The translations under genes and the position numbers were made by a program. A stretch of 64,000 nucleotides of DNA from Klebsiella sp. WP3-W18-ESBL-02 (GTDB lineage: Bacteria > Pseudomonadota > Gammaproteobacteria > Enterobacterales > Enterobacteriaceae). Shown piece after piece: positions 1 to 7,699 of this stretch (its first letter is position 1; every line of letters starts with the position of its first letter). The stretch lies in NCBI RefSeq assembly GCF_014168815.1, contig NZ_AP021972.1, positions 2,356,001 to 2,420,000 of the forward strand, in the 5' to 3' direction. Under the pieces are notes generated by a model. That model did not search any database. It was not told the origin of the DNA and saw only the letters and a program-made list of their open reading frames with translations.

Positions 1-207
1 ACTGCTGGTGGCCAGCAAACCAATGGATTTGGTGTGGTTGACCTTCAGGCTGCGGGCAACGGCGCTCGGCGAGTAGTGCAGTTCTTTAATCGCCGCCCAG
101 ACCGCTTCACGCGTCTCTTCGGCGACAAAACGCGTTTTGTTAATTACATGTGATACGGTTGTAGTGGAAACGTTTGCGCGCTTCGCTACATCTTTAATTG
201 TTGCCAT
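1..207 (-). CDS. purR: PurR, purine-responsive LacI-family repressor (5' part only)
   Basis: This is the first 69 codons of the purine repressor; the gene runs off the left edge. The protein represses purine and pyrimidine nucleotide synthesis genes when hypoxanthine or guanine is bound. The visible part begins MATIKDVAKRANVSTTTVSH, the LacI-family helix-turn-helix (residues about 4-23), followed by the hinge-helix region with SPSAVARSLKVNHT, which in PurR inserts into the minor groove. The corepressor-binding domain lies outside the window. Two PurR boxes, one upstream and one inside the coding sequence, indicate autoregulation as in E. coli. Identity is secure from sequence and from the ynhF-ydhP-sodB neighbours. 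Confidence 0.97.
   Translation of the reverse strand, partial: MATIKDVAKRANVSTTTVSHVINKTRFVAEETREAVWAAIKELHYSPSAVARSLKVNHTKSIGLLATSS
164..179 (-). promoter_or_regulatory. PurR operator inside purR coding region (O2-like)
   Basis: On the minus strand this reads GCGCAAACGTTTCCAC, close to the PurR consensus ACGCAAACGTTTNCNT. It lies within codons 10-15 of purR, matching the second autoregulatory operator known in E. coli purR. Confidence 0.75.
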
Positions 208-250
208 TCCATCTCACTCCAGACCCTGGCCTGCCCCTGAAAAAATCGAA

Positions 251-266
251 AGGAAAACGTTTGCCT
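251..266 (-). promoter_or_regulatory. PurR operator upstream of purR (O1-like)
   Basis: The minus strand reads AGGCAAACGTTTTCCT, one base off the PurR consensus ACGCAAACGTTTNCNT. It lies 44 bp upstream of the purR start, in the leader region, and fits known purR autoregulation. Confidence 0.8.
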
Positions 267-501
267 TCACACACCCTGACGCAATTTTGTGAATTGCGAT
301 TCGCCGGGAAAACGATACAGGACGACAGGAGGGGGTCAATGGCCGGTACGCTTATAAATAAGCGTCGAATTTTGACGTATCCCGACGCAAAGTGGAAGAG
401 CAAAAAACAACATCCTGCTAAATCTGTGAAGATTTTTACGATTATCTGTGCAAAAATGAGTAAGCTCAGTTTCACTGTGGCAATAAAAAGGAGAAAAATT
501 G

Positions 502-591
502 ATGAGTACCGAACTTAAGCTGTCGCTCACCACTACCATTATTACGCTTGCGCTCATTGTTGCCGCTGCACTGACCGCCGTATTGCATTAA
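502..591 (+). CDS. ynhF: YnhF, 29-residue inner-membrane protein
   Basis: This tiny gene encodes MSTELKLSLTTTIITLALIV plus nine more residues ending LTAVLH. It matches the 29-residue E. coli YnhF in length and in most positions. About 20 central residues form one hydrophobic membrane segment. A good ribosome-binding site (AAGGAG) precedes the ATG. The gene sits between purR and ydhP, the same position as in E. coli. The function is unknown; in E. coli it is a detected small membrane protein. Confidence 0.9.
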   Translation: MSTELKLSLTTTIITLALIVAAALTAVLH

Positions 592-749
592 TTCCTCCGG
601 TGAGGGAGTTCGCTCCCTCCCGTCAATTGTTATCAAATTAGCAATAATCTTTTGCTGTTTTGTACACTTCTGATTTTCTGTGATTGATGTCATGCTTTTG
701 CCCTATGTTGTCATGCCGCCAGCTGTGCGCGGCCAACCGGAGTTTTTGC

Positions 750-1916
750 ATGAAAGTCAATTATCCCCTGCTTGCCCTGGCGATTGGCGCCTTTGGCATA
801 GGGACCACCGAATTTTCGCCCATGGGGCTGCTGCCGGTCATTGCGAAGGGCGTTGACGTCTCTATTCCCGCCGCTGGAATGTTGATCAGCGCCTACGCCG
901 TGGGCGTGATGGTCGGGGCCCCGCTGATGACGCTGCTGTTGTCTCATCGCGCGCGGCGCAATGCGCTGATTTTCCTGATGGCGATTTTTACCCTTGGTAA
1001 CGTGCTGTCGGCTATCTCGCCTGACTACACCACGCTGATGCTGTCGCGCATTATTACCAGCCTCAACCACGGCGCGTTCTTTGGTCTGGGGTCGGTGGTT
1101 GCCGCGAGCGTTGTGCCGAAGCATAAGCAGGCGAGCGCGGTAGCGACCATGTTTATGGGCCTGACAATTGCCAATATCGGCGGCGTTCCGGCGGCGACCT
1201 GGCTGGGTGAAACCATTGGCTGGCGCATGTCGTTCCTGGCGACCGCTGGCCTTGGGATTGTCGCCATGGCGGGGCTGTGGCTGTCGCTGCCGAAGGGTGG
1301 GGCAGGGGAAAAACCGGACGTTAAGCGTGAGCTGGCGGTACTGGTGCGCCCACAGGTACTTTCTGCCTTACTGACCACCGTGCTCGGCGCTGGTGCGATG
1401 TTTACGCTTTATACCTACATTTCGCCGGTATTGCGGACCCTGACGCACGCCACGCCGGGATTTATTACGTTGATGCTGGTATTGATTGGCGTTGGCTTCT
1501 CTATTGGCAACTTCCTTGGCGGCAAATTTGCTGACCGCTCGGTTAGCGGTACGCTCAAAGGTTTCTTGCTGCTGCTGATGGCCATTATGCTGGCCATTCC
1601 CTGGCTGGCGCAGAGCCAGGTGGGGGCGGCGTTTAGCATGGTGGTGTGGGGCGCGGCAACGTTTGCCGTGGTGCCGCCGCTACAGATGCGCGTGATGCGG
1701 GTAGCACACGAAGCGCCGGGGCTTTCGTCGTCGGTGAATATTGGCGCGTTTAACCTCGGTAATGCGCTGGGGGCCGTGGCCGGCGGTGCGGTTATATCGG
1801 GCGGGCTGGGCTACAGCTTTGTACCGGTGATGGGGGCGATCGTTGCTGCGCTGGCGCTGGCGGTCGTGTTCTTCAGCGGCCGTCGCCGTGGTGCGCAGGC
1901 GCTGGTCAGCGAGTAA
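750..1916 (+). CDS. ydhP: YdhP, major facilitator superfamily transporter
   Basis: A 388-residue MFS drug:H+ antiporter-type protein in the inner membrane with about 12 hydrophobic segments. It is nearly collinear with E. coli YdhP from MKVNYPLLALAIGAFGIGTT to the C terminus. The start at 750 is preferred over the upstream in-frame ATGs at 684 and 687. It gives the family length, begins exactly where the homologue begins, and has GGAG about 7 bases upstream. The substrate is unproven; the family includes sugar and arabinose-efflux-like and drug exporters. It is convergent with sodB, with a hairpin between them. Confidence 0.92.
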   Translation: MKVNYPLLALAIGAFGIGTTEFSPMGLLPVIAKGVDVSIPAAGMLISAYAVGVMVGAPLMTLLLSHRARRNALIFLMAIFTLGNVLSAISPDYTTLMLSRIITSLNHGAFFGLGSVVAASVVPKHKQASAVATMFMGLTIANIGGVPAATWLGETIGWRMSFLATAGLGIVAMAGLWLSLPKGGAGEKPDVKRELAVLVRPQVLSALLTTVLGAGAMFTLYTYISPVLRTLTHATPGFITLMLVLIGVGFSIGNFLGGKFADRSVSGTLKGFLLLLMAIMLAIPWLAQSQVGAAFSMVVWGAATFAVVPPLQMRVMRVAHEAPGLSSSVNIGAFNLGNALGAVAGGAVISGGLGYSFVPVMGAIVAALALAVVFFSGRRRGAQALVSE

Positions 1917-1944
1917 AAAAAACGCAGAAGGCAAGCCTTCTGCG
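1915..1944 (-). terminator. Rho-independent terminator of sodB
   Basis: CGCAGAAGGC at 1923-1932 and its complement at 1935-1944 form a strong hairpin. On the minus strand it is followed by a run of eight T, so it terminates sodB transcripts. Confidence 0.85.
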
Positions 1945-1992
1945 CGATGGCATATCACCCGGCGAAGCATGGCAACGCCGGGTTTTTTGTGC

Positions 1993-2574
1993 TTACGCAG
2001 CCAGATTTTCAGCCACGAACGCCCAGTTCACCAGAGCCCAGAAGTGCTCCAGGTAGTTAGGGCGGGCGTTGCGGTAGTCAATATAGTAAGCATGTTCCCA
2101 CACGTCGACGGTCAACAGCGGCTTCGCGTCGGTGGTCAGCGGGGTGCCGGCGTTAGACGTGGATACGATGGCCAGAGAACCGTCAGCTTTCTTCACAAGC
2201 CAGGTCCAGCCTGCGCCGAAGTTTTTCACTGCGGCATCGGTAAACTGGGCTTTGAAGTCGGCGAAGCTGCCGAAGGATTTGTTAATCGCTTCTGCAACGG
2301 CACCGGTCGGTTCGCCACCGGCGTTCGGCGCCAGGCAGTTCCAGTAGAAGGTGTGGTTCCAGACCTGAGCCGCGTTATTGAACACGCCGCCTTCAGAGGT
2401 GCGTACGATCTCTTCGAGCGTTTTACCCTCAAAGGCGGTGCCTTTGATCAGGTTGTTCAGGTTGGTGACGTAAGTCTGGTGGTGTTTACCATAATGATAC
2501 TCAAGCGTTTCCACAGAAATATGCGGAACCAGGGCGTCTTTGGCATACGGTAATGCAGGTAATTCGAACGACAT
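1993..2574 (-). CDS. sodB: SodB, iron superoxide dismutase
   Basis: A 193-residue cytoplasmic Fe-superoxide dismutase that converts superoxide to peroxide and oxygen. The four metal ligands expected for the family are present: His27, His74, Asp157 and His161 (in the DVWEHAYYIDY motif). Length equals E. coli SodB. The AAGGAG ribosome-binding site precedes the ATG. The start-codon region contains a 10-base match to the pairing core of the small RNA RyhB, and a 7-bp hairpin lies in the leader. sodC, the periplasmic Cu/Zn enzyme usually found a few genes away, is absent here. Confidence 0.98.
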   Translation of the reverse strand: MSFELPALPYAKDALVPHISVETLEYHYGKHHQTYVTNLNNLIKGTAFEGKTLEEIVRTSEGGVFNNAAQVWNHTFYWNCLAPNAGGEPTGAVAEAINKSFGSFADFKAQFTDAAVKNFGAGWTWLVKKADGSLAIVSTSNAGTPLTTDAKPLLTVDVWEHAYYIDYRNARPNYLEHFWALVNWAFVAENLAA

Positions 2575-2578
2575 TGCT
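2569..2578 (-). promoter_or_regulatory. RyhB pairing site over the sodB start codon
   Basis: The sodB mRNA reads AGCAAUGUCG around its AUG, which is fully complementary to CGACAUUGCU in the E. coli RyhB core. This is the established site where RyhB blocks sodB translation under iron limitation. Confidence 0.75.
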
Positions 2579-2601
2579 ACTCTCCTTTTATTATTTTTAC
2601 T

Positions 2602-2621
2602 CTCAATAACCTTGTATTGAG
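2602..2621 (-). other. Hairpin in the sodB 5' leader
   Basis: CTCAATA and TATTGAG pair around a 6-base loop about 28 bases upstream of the sodB ATG. A comparable stem-loop precedes the RyhB/Hfq site in the E. coli sodB leader. Confidence 0.6.
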
Positions 2622-2663
2622 TGGGGATAGAGTAGCAAATTAAAAGGTGAGATAAAAGATAAG

Positions 2664-2693
2664 CTTACCCCGTTTATTAACAAACGGGGTAAG
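2664..2693 (-). terminator. Terminator of mepH
   Basis: A perfect 12-bp stem (CTTACCCCGTTT with its complement, 6-base loop) lies just after the mepH stop. The minus strand continues with a T-rich tract. Confidence 0.75.
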
Positions 2694-2696
2694 TAA

Positions 2697-3515
2697 TTAA
2701 CGAATCGTCTTCGGGGTTACCACGCGACGGGCGCCGACATAGTGGCGTACCCAGTAGTCTTCGCTCAGCGAGGTAATGCGGATGTCCTGACCGGTGCGAG
2801 GCGACTGGATAAATTTACCGTTACCAACATACACGCCGACGTGATCGGCAGTGCCGCGACCCTGGGTCCGGAAGAAGACTAAATCACCGCTTTCCAGCTC
2901 GCTGCGGTCAACCGGGCGGGCATCGCGCAGGTGGTACATTTCGTTAGCGGTACGTGGAATACGGATATTCACCAGATCTTTATAAGCATAGTAAACCAGA
3001 CCGCTGCAATCGAAACCGGTACGCGGCGAGTTGCCGCCCCAGCGGTAGGGTTTACCCAACTGGCCCATCAGTTTGTTCATGGCGGTTTTTTGCGCTTTCT
3101 GCACGCGAACTTTATGCGCCTGGGCGATGGTGGTGGGCTGACTTTCTACTTTGCTGGTGGTACAGGTTTTTTTATGCCCTTTGCGGGTCGCCTTGCAGGT
3201 TGTCACGACGCTGGCGGTTTTTACCGCGCTGGCTTTGCGGGTTTTGCTGGCGACCGTTTTACGTGAAGGGGTAGCGGCCTTTTTCGCTTTGCTGACCGCG
3301 GGTGCGGTTTTGTTCTTCGCGACGGTGCTGGTTTTTTTCTTGCTGGTTGATTTGCTGACCGTATTCTTTTTCTTGCGTTCACTGCCCTTAACGGGAAGTG
3401 ATTTTTGCGCCGTCGGTGTTTTGGCATGCCCTGTTGCATGCGCCAACGGCGTGAACGATAACGATGTAAACAACAATGCACAGAGCGTGATCGACCATTT
3501 TTTTATCTGCGCCAC
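2697..3515 (-). CDS. mepH: MepH, NlpC/P60 murein endopeptidase
   Basis: A 272-residue exported peptidoglycan hydrolase that cleaves D-Ala-mDAP cross-links during wall growth. An N-terminal signal peptide (about residues 1-27, ending AHA) is followed by a long Lys/Ser/Thr-rich basic linker (about 30-140). The C-terminal NlpC/P60 domain carries the catalytic Cys170 (GFDCSGLVYYAY) and His225 (DHVGVYVG). Length and order match E. coli MepH (YdhO), located between sodB and grxD. The linker is the most divergent part. Confidence 0.95.
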   Translation of the reverse strand: MAQIKKWSITLCALLFTSLSFTPLAHATGHAKTPTAQKSLPVKGSERKKKNTVSKSTSKKKTSTVAKNKTAPAVSKAKKAATPSRKTVASKTRKASAVKTASVVTTCKATRKGHKKTCTTSKVESQPTTIAQAHKVRVQKAQKTAMNKLMGQLGKPYRWGGNSPRTGFDCSGLVYYAYKDLVNIRIPRTANEMYHLRDARPVDRSELESGDLVFFRTQGRGTADHVGVYVGNGKFIQSPRTGQDIRITSLSEDYWVRHYVGARRVVTPKTIR

Positions 3516-3855
3516 TGAACAACCCTCTGAGTATGCAGGCTAAATATCCTTGCCTGGGTATGGTTTACAAAACCCAACGATTCTAATCCATAAAAACACG
3601 AAATGTTAATAGTGTTTTTCATCCCAAAACGCTGTTTCGTTAGCAAGTGCAAAAAAAAACATCATTTGATACAGCTTGAGCTAAAAAATGAGCAGGTTTT
3701 TCATCCAGCTGCCGATAAACACATATTTATAAGGCAACTTCAATGCGCAGAGGATAAAATAATAAGGCGTGAATAAAATGTTATTTTCTGTTCAGGCCGC
3801 AAAACGTTACAATGGTGGACTACTGCCGTAAAAAGAAGTTTGAGGAAGCAAGACA
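3516..3855. other. Intergenic region between divergent mepH and grxD
   Basis: This 340-bp AT-rich region must hold the promoters of both genes. A TACAAT sequence at 3808-3813 is a plausible -10 element for grxD; I see no confident -35 partner and no other feature. Confidence 0.4.
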
Positions 3856-4203
3856 ATGAGCGAAACAATTGAAAAAATTCAGCGCCAGATCGCTGAGAAC
3901 CCGATCCTGCTGTACATGAAAGGCTCCCCGAAGCTGCCAAGCTGCGGTTTCTCTGCGCAGGCCGTTCAGGCGCTGTCTGCCTGCGGCGAACGCTTTGCTT
4001 ATGTTGATATCCTGCAGAATCCGGACATCCGTGCCGAACTGCCAAAATATGCAAACTGGCCGACCTTCCCGCAGCTGTGGGTTGACGGCGAGCTGGTTGG
4101 CGGCTGCGATATCATCATTGAAATGTATCAGCGTGGCGAACTGCAGCCGCTGATCAAAGAAACCGCGGCGAAGTATAAAGCGGAAGAGCCAAAAGCGGAA
4201 TAA
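3856..4203 (+). CDS. grxD: Grx4, monothiol CGFS glutaredoxin
   Basis: A 115-residue monothiol glutaredoxin. Such proteins bind a [2Fe-2S] cluster together with glutathione and BolA-type partners and act in Fe-S cluster carriage. The active-site motif CGFS begins at Cys30 (LPSCGFSAQ), and the glutathione-binding WPTFPQLW and GGCDI motifs follow. A ribosome-binding site (GAGGAAG) precedes the ATG. It is convergent with rnt and shares a bidirectional terminator with it. In E. coli the long helicase gene lhr lies between these two, but not here. Confidence 0.97.
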   Translation: MSETIEKIQRQIAENPILLYMKGSPKLPSCGFSAQAVQALSACGERFAYVDILQNPDIRAELPKYANWPTFPQLWVDGELVGGCDIIIEMYQRGELQPLIKETAAKYKAEEPKAE

Positions 4204-4256
4204 ATCTTCAATCCCGATGGCGCGTTGCGCGGCATCGGGGAGTGCTATGCAGAAAT

Positions 4257-4284
4257 AAAAAAGCGACCGTCAGGTCGCTTTTTT
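4257..4284. terminator. Bidirectional terminator between grxD and rnt
   Basis: AAAAAAGCGACC and its perfect complement flank a GTCA loop, giving A and T runs suitable for termination on both strands. Confidence 0.9.
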
Positions 4285-4289
4285 TTGCG

Positions 4290-4934
4290 TTATTCCGCAA
4301 CGACGGGCAGCGGCCAGCCGCCCAGACGTTTCCAGCGGTTGACGATCTCGCAGAACAGAATGGCGGTCTGCTCGGTATCGTACAGGGCAGAGTGGGCCTG
4401 GCTGCTGTCGAAATTCATACCTGCCGCAGCGCAGGCTTTCGATAAAACCGTCTGTCCCAACGCCAGCCCGCTCAGCGCGGCGGTGTCGAAGGTCACGAAT
4501 GGATGGAAAGGGTTGCGTTTCAGCGATGCACGCTCGGCGGCAGCCATCATAAAGCTATGATCGAACGTCGCGTTGTGGGCCACCATAATCGCGCGGTTAC
4601 AGTCGCTATCTTTAATACCCTTGCGTACCATTTTGAAGATGGCGTGCAACGCATCGTATTCGCTGACCGCGCCACGCAGCGGGTTATTCGGATCGATCCC
4701 GTTAAACGCCAGCGCCTCCGGCTCGAGGTTCGCTCCCTCAAACGGTTCAACGTGGAAATGTAACGTGTTGTCCGGCATCAGCCAGCCTTGCTCATCCATT
4801 TTCAACGTAATTGCCGCTATTTCGAGCAGGGCATCCGTTTTGGCATTGAATCCGGCGGTTTCAACATCAATCACCACGGGATAAAACCCACGAAAACGGT
4901 CGCATAGACCATTAAGTTGCGCATTGTCGGACAT
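4290..4934 (-). CDS. rnt: Ribonuclease T
   Basis: A 214-residue DEDD-family 3'-5' exoribonuclease, active as a homodimer, that trims the CCA ends of tRNA and matures 5S and 23S rRNA and other stable RNAs. The catalytic residues are visible: Asp23 and Glu25 (VIDVETAGF), Asp125 (NATFDHSF), His181 and Asp186 (AHSALYDTE). Length equals E. coli RNase T within one residue. In E. coli rnt is followed by lhr; here it ends directly at the shared terminator with grxD. Confidence 0.97.
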   Translation of the reverse strand: MSDNAQLNGLCDRFRGFYPVVIDVETAGFNAKTDALLEIAAITLKMDEQGWLMPDNTLHFHVEPFEGANLEPEALAFNGIDPNNPLRGAVSEYDALHAIFKMVRKGIKDSDCNRAIMVAHNATFDHSFMMAAAERASLKRNPFHPFVTFDTAALSGLALGQTVLSKACAAAGMNFDSSQAHSALYDTEQTAILFCEIVNRWKRLGGWPLPVVAE

Positions 4935-5011
4935 CAGAATCTCTTAACTCAGAAAAAGTAGCGCGCATTATGGCAAATTTTGCCGCGGCTTGGAAAGGCA
5001 GGGGGAAAAAA

Positions 5012-5030
5012 CGGGTGCTAAAAGCACCCG
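5012..5030 (-). terminator. Terminator of gloA
   Basis: CGGGTGCT and AGCACCCG form an 8-bp stem with a 3-base loop. On the minus strand it is followed by six T, just after the gloA stop. Confidence 0.85.
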
Positions 5031-5037
5031 CAGAAAA

Positions 5038-5445
5038 TCAGTTGCCGAGACCTTTGCCGGCATCTTTTTCTTCGATCAGTTCGATTTTGTAACCGTCCGG
5101 ATCTTCAACAAACGCAATCACCGTGGTGCCGCCTTTTACCGGGCCGGCTTCACGAGTGACGTTGCCGCCGTTCTGACGAATACGGTCGCAGGCTTCGGCA
5201 GCGTTATCAACGCTCAGCGCGATATGACCGTATGCGTTGCCCAGGTCGTATTTGTCTACGCCCCAGTTATAGGTCAGCTCGATCACCGCTTCATCACGTT
5301 CGTCACCGTAGCCCACAAAGGCCAGCGAGTATTTGTACTCGGTGTTTTCGCTGGTGCGCAGCAGCTTCATGCCCAGCACCTTGGTGTAAAAATCAATGGA
5401 GCGTTGCAGGTCGCCGACGCGCAGCATGGTATGCAGTAAACGCAT
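5038..5445 (-). CDS. gloA: Glyoxalase I (lactoylglutathione lyase)
   Basis: A 135-residue glyoxalase I that converts the methylglyoxal-glutathione hemithioacetal to S-lactoylglutathione in the cytoplasm. All four metal ligands of the Ni-dependent bacterial enzyme are present: His5, Glu56, His74 and Glu122. It lies downstream of nemA on the same strand. In E. coli it belongs to the NemR-controlled nemRA-gloA transcript, so electrophile exposure would induce it. A 10-bp hairpin without a T run lies between nemA and gloA and should allow read-through. Confidence 0.97.
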   Translation of the reverse strand: MRLLHTMLRVGDLQRSIDFYTKVLGMKLLRTSENTEYKYSLAFVGYGDERDEAVIELTYNWGVDKYDLGNAYGHIALSVDNAAEACDRIRQNGGNVTREAGPVKGGTTVIAFVEDPDGYKIELIEEKDAGKGLGN

Positions 5446-5483
5446 GATATCCCTCGTCCTTACTTATGAATAATCTGACTAGT

Positions 5484-5507
5484 ATAGCGGCGGAAGGCCG
5501 CCGCTAT
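5484..5507. other. Hairpin between nemA and gloA without T run
   Basis: ATAGCGGCGG and CCGCCGCTAT pair perfectly around AAGG. No T tract follows on either strand, so a partial attenuator or RNA-stability element is more likely than a full terminator. Confidence 0.5.
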
Positions 5508-5517
5508 CAATGCAGGA

Positions 5518-6615
5518 TCACAGGGTTGGGTAATCGGTGTAGCCTTCCGCGTCGCCGCCGTAGAAGCTTTCCGGGCGTTGTGGGTTCAGCTCGGCTTTGT
5601 GCTGCAGGCGAGCGACCAGATCCGGGTTGGCAATATAAGCGCGGCCAAAAGCAACGGCGTCAATCAGCCCTTTTTCAATCAGCTCCTCGGCTTTTTCTGG
5701 CGTATAGGCACCCGCACCAATGATGGGGCCATGGAAACGTGCGCGTACTTTCTCACGGAAGGCATCGCTATACGGCTCGCCACCCGCCCAGTCAGGTTCG
5801 GACATATGCAGATAGGCAATACCGCGTTTACCCAGTTCTTCTATCAGATACAGCGCATCGGCTTCTTCGTTCGGACCGTTGTCGACGTTCTGGAAGCTAC
5901 CAATCGGCGACACGCGAATACCGATGCGGTCGGCACCCCATTCTTTAATCCCGGCATCCACCACTTCCAGCACCAGACGCGCGCGGTTTTCAACGCTGCC
6001 GCCATACTGATCGGTACGGTGGTTAGAAGACGGAGAAAGGAACTGGTGCAGCAGGTAGCCATGAGCAGAATGCAGCTCAACCAGGTCGAATCCGGCTTCA
6101 CGAGCGTTGGCAATTGCCTGGCGGAAATCGTTCACGATCCCCGGAATTTCAGCGGTTTCCAGCGCGCGTGGCATAGAGGTATCGACGCGAATCGCGTGAC
6201 CATTTTCATCACGCAGCGAAGTGCGGGTACCGGCGCTCAGCGCGGAAGGGGCAACAGGCGCTTCACCGTTTGGCTGCAGGCTGTTGTGTGAAATACGCCC
6301 GGTGTGCCACAGCTGTACGGCGATACGGCCGTTTTCAGCGTGCACGCCGGCGGTAATTTTCTGCCACGCGGCAATCTGCTCTGGGCTGTGCAGACCCGGC
6401 GCGCCCTGGTAGCCTTTGGCCTGGGCGGAAACCTGAGTGGCTTCAGAGATAATCAAGCCTGCGCTGGCGCGTTGGCGATAGTACTCGGCCATCAGCGGAG
6501 TGGGAATGTCGCCTGGCACGATGCTACGCAGGCGCGTCAGCGGGGCCATAAACACGCGGTTTGGGACGGTAACCGCACCCACTTTCAGTGGGGTAAACAG
6601 TTTTTCTTGTGACAT
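5518..6615 (-). CDS. nemA: NemA, N-ethylmaleimide reductase (old yellow enzyme)
   Basis: A 365-residue FMN-dependent, NADPH-using ene-reductase of the old yellow enzyme family. It reduces N-ethylmaleimide, nitrate esters, quinones and related electrophiles. Family motifs are visible: FMAPLTRLR near the N terminus, the GFDLVELHSAHGYLLHQFLSP segment with its His pair, the NHRTDQYGGS signature, and the C-terminal FGRAYIANPDL phosphate-binding region. The gene follows nemR, and a pseudo-palindrome resembling a NemR site lies just upstream. It is probably co-transcribed with nemR and gloA. Confidence 0.97.
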   Translation of the reverse strand: MSQEKLFTPLKVGAVTVPNRVFMAPLTRLRSIVPGDIPTPLMAEYYRQRASAGLIISEATQVSAQAKGYQGAPGLHSPEQIAAWQKITAGVHAENGRIAVQLWHTGRISHNSLQPNGEAPVAPSALSAGTRTSLRDENGHAIRVDTSMPRALETAEIPGIVNDFRQAIANAREAGFDLVELHSAHGYLLHQFLSPSSNHRTDQYGGSVENRARLVLEVVDAGIKEWGADRIGIRVSPIGSFQNVDNGPNEEADALYLIEELGKRGIAYLHMSEPDWAGGEPYSDAFREKVRARFHGPIIGAGAYTPEKAEELIEKGLIDAVAFGRAYIANPDLVARLQHKAELNPQRPESFYGGDAEGYTDYPTL

Positions 6616-6628
6616 GGTGACTCCTAAG

Positions 6629-6643
6629 TAGACCGGTCGTCTA
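6629..6643. promoter_or_regulatory. NemR-like inverted repeat before nemA
   Basis: TAGACCGGTCGTCTA has TAGAC/GTCTA arms like the perfect NemR box upstream of nemR (TAGACC, 4 bases, GGTCTA) but with altered spacing. It lies 13 bp upstream of nemA. Binding here is inferred. Confidence 0.45.
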
Positions 6644-6670
6644 GCAATTTACGAAATAAAAACGCCGGGA

Positions 6671-7267
6671 TTATTCCGGCGCAGCAATCAGATTTCTGAC
6701 GTGCGTCAGCGCGCTTTCCAGCGGTGCAGAACTGCGCGAAATTTTTGCCTGCAGGTTCGCCCCCAGCCACAGTGAATAGAGCACCTGGGCTGTCATGGCG
6801 GCTTCACCGCTGAACGTCAGGCAGCCTTCACGGCGGCCGTTTTCCAGCGCTTGCGCGAGCAGAACCATAATCTGGCTAGCACCTTTATTCATGGCGGTAC
6901 GCATATCTTCAGAAAGATCGCACACCTCAGCAGACAGCTTGACGGTCAGACAACCGCTAATCAAACCTTGCTGGCAAAACTGTTCAAGCGTGTGCTGGTA
7001 GTAGTTCAGCAAGCGGTCACGGTAGTTACCGGCCCCTTGCGTGAAATGCTGCGTCAGGCGCTGGTGATAATCAGCAAAATGCCGCTCCAGCATGGCCACG
7101 CCAAAGGCTTCTTTTGAACGAAAATAGTGATAGAACGATCCCTTCGGCACTTCCGCCGTCTTCAGGAGTTCGCTCAGGCCCATCCCGGTGAAACCGCGGT
7201 GCATGCAAAGACGCTCGCCGGTTGCCAGGATATGTTCACGGGTATCATGTTCAATGGATTTGCTCAT
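6671..7267 (-). CDS. nemR: NemR, TetR-family electrophile-sensing repressor
   Basis: A 198-residue TetR-family repressor of nemRA-gloA that responds to hypochlorite, methylglyoxal, quinones and N-ethylmaleimide. The N-terminal helix-turn-helix ends with VPKGSFYHYFRSKEAF. The redox switch residues known for E. coli, Cys106 (ISGCLTVKL) and Lys175 (LQAKISR), which form a reversible sulfenamide, are both present, as are Cys21, 98, 116 and 149. The start at 7267 aligns with the homologue; an in-frame ATG three codons upstream (7276) is possible. A perfect operator lies 15 bp upstream. Confidence 0.95.
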   Translation of the reverse strand: MSKSIEHDTREHILATGERLCMHRGFTGMGLSELLKTAEVPKGSFYHYFRSKEAFGVAMLERHFADYHQRLTQHFTQGAGNYRDRLLNYYQHTLEQFCQQGLISGCLTVKLSAEVCDLSEDMRTAMNKGASQIMVLLAQALENGRREGCLTFSGEAAMTAQVLYSLWLGANLQAKISRSSAPLESALTHVRNLIAAPE

Positions 7268-7281
7268 AGCAGGCACTGTAA

Positions 7282-7297
7282 TAGACCGATTGGTCTA
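7282..7297. promoter_or_regulatory. NemR operator upstream of nemR
   Basis: TAGACCGATTGGTCTA is a perfect 6-4-6 palindrome directly upstream of nemR, matching the known NemR box. Confidence 0.85.
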
Positions 7298-7410
7298 ATG
7301 CAAATTTTTTTTGCCCCATCTCGCCAGATGAGCACGAAAGGGGATAAAAGTTGCGTACTGGGAAGTAAACGTCTTCAATGAAGGAATGACGAGGTAATGG
7401 GGAGGCTAAC

Positions 7411-7650
7411 GTGGCAGAGCAACTGGAGTTTTTCCCGGTTCAAAGTCCGTGCCGGGGAATTTGTCAGTCGGACGAACGCGGCTTTTGTCGCGGCTGTTTT
7501 CGTAGTCGCGACGAGCGTTTTAACTGGCAGACGATGAGCGATGCGCAAAAACAGGAAGTGCTGCGGCTATGTCGCCAGCGGCTACTGCGCAAATTGCGCG
7601 CAGCGAAAGCGAATCCAACGGAAGATCCTCAGCAGCCCTCACTGTTTTAA
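7411..7650 (+). CDS. ydhL: YdhL, DUF1289 cysteine-rich protein
   Basis: A 79-residue DUF1289 protein of unknown function. Four cysteines in the pattern SPCRGICQ...GFCRGC suggest a metal site, probably zinc or an Fe-S cluster. The rest is basic and helical. It starts with GTG, supported by a strong GGGGAGG ribosome-binding site 6 bases upstream and by alignment with E. coli YdhL, which has the same length. It is divergent from nemR and reads towards ydhF, 49 bp downstream. Confidence 0.92.
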   Translation: MAEQLEFFPVQSPCRGICQSDERGFCRGCFRSRDERFNWQTMSDAQKQEVLRLCRQRLLRKLRAAKANPTEDPQQPSLF

Positions 7651-7699
7651 GCGCAAAAGTGCGTATACTCAATCCAACTTTTTTGTTGAGGAAGTGGTT

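Noticed and set aside
1843..2553. 236-codon open frame running from the ydhP end through sodB antisense
   Set aside because: It overlaps two well-supported genes and has no homology that I recognise.
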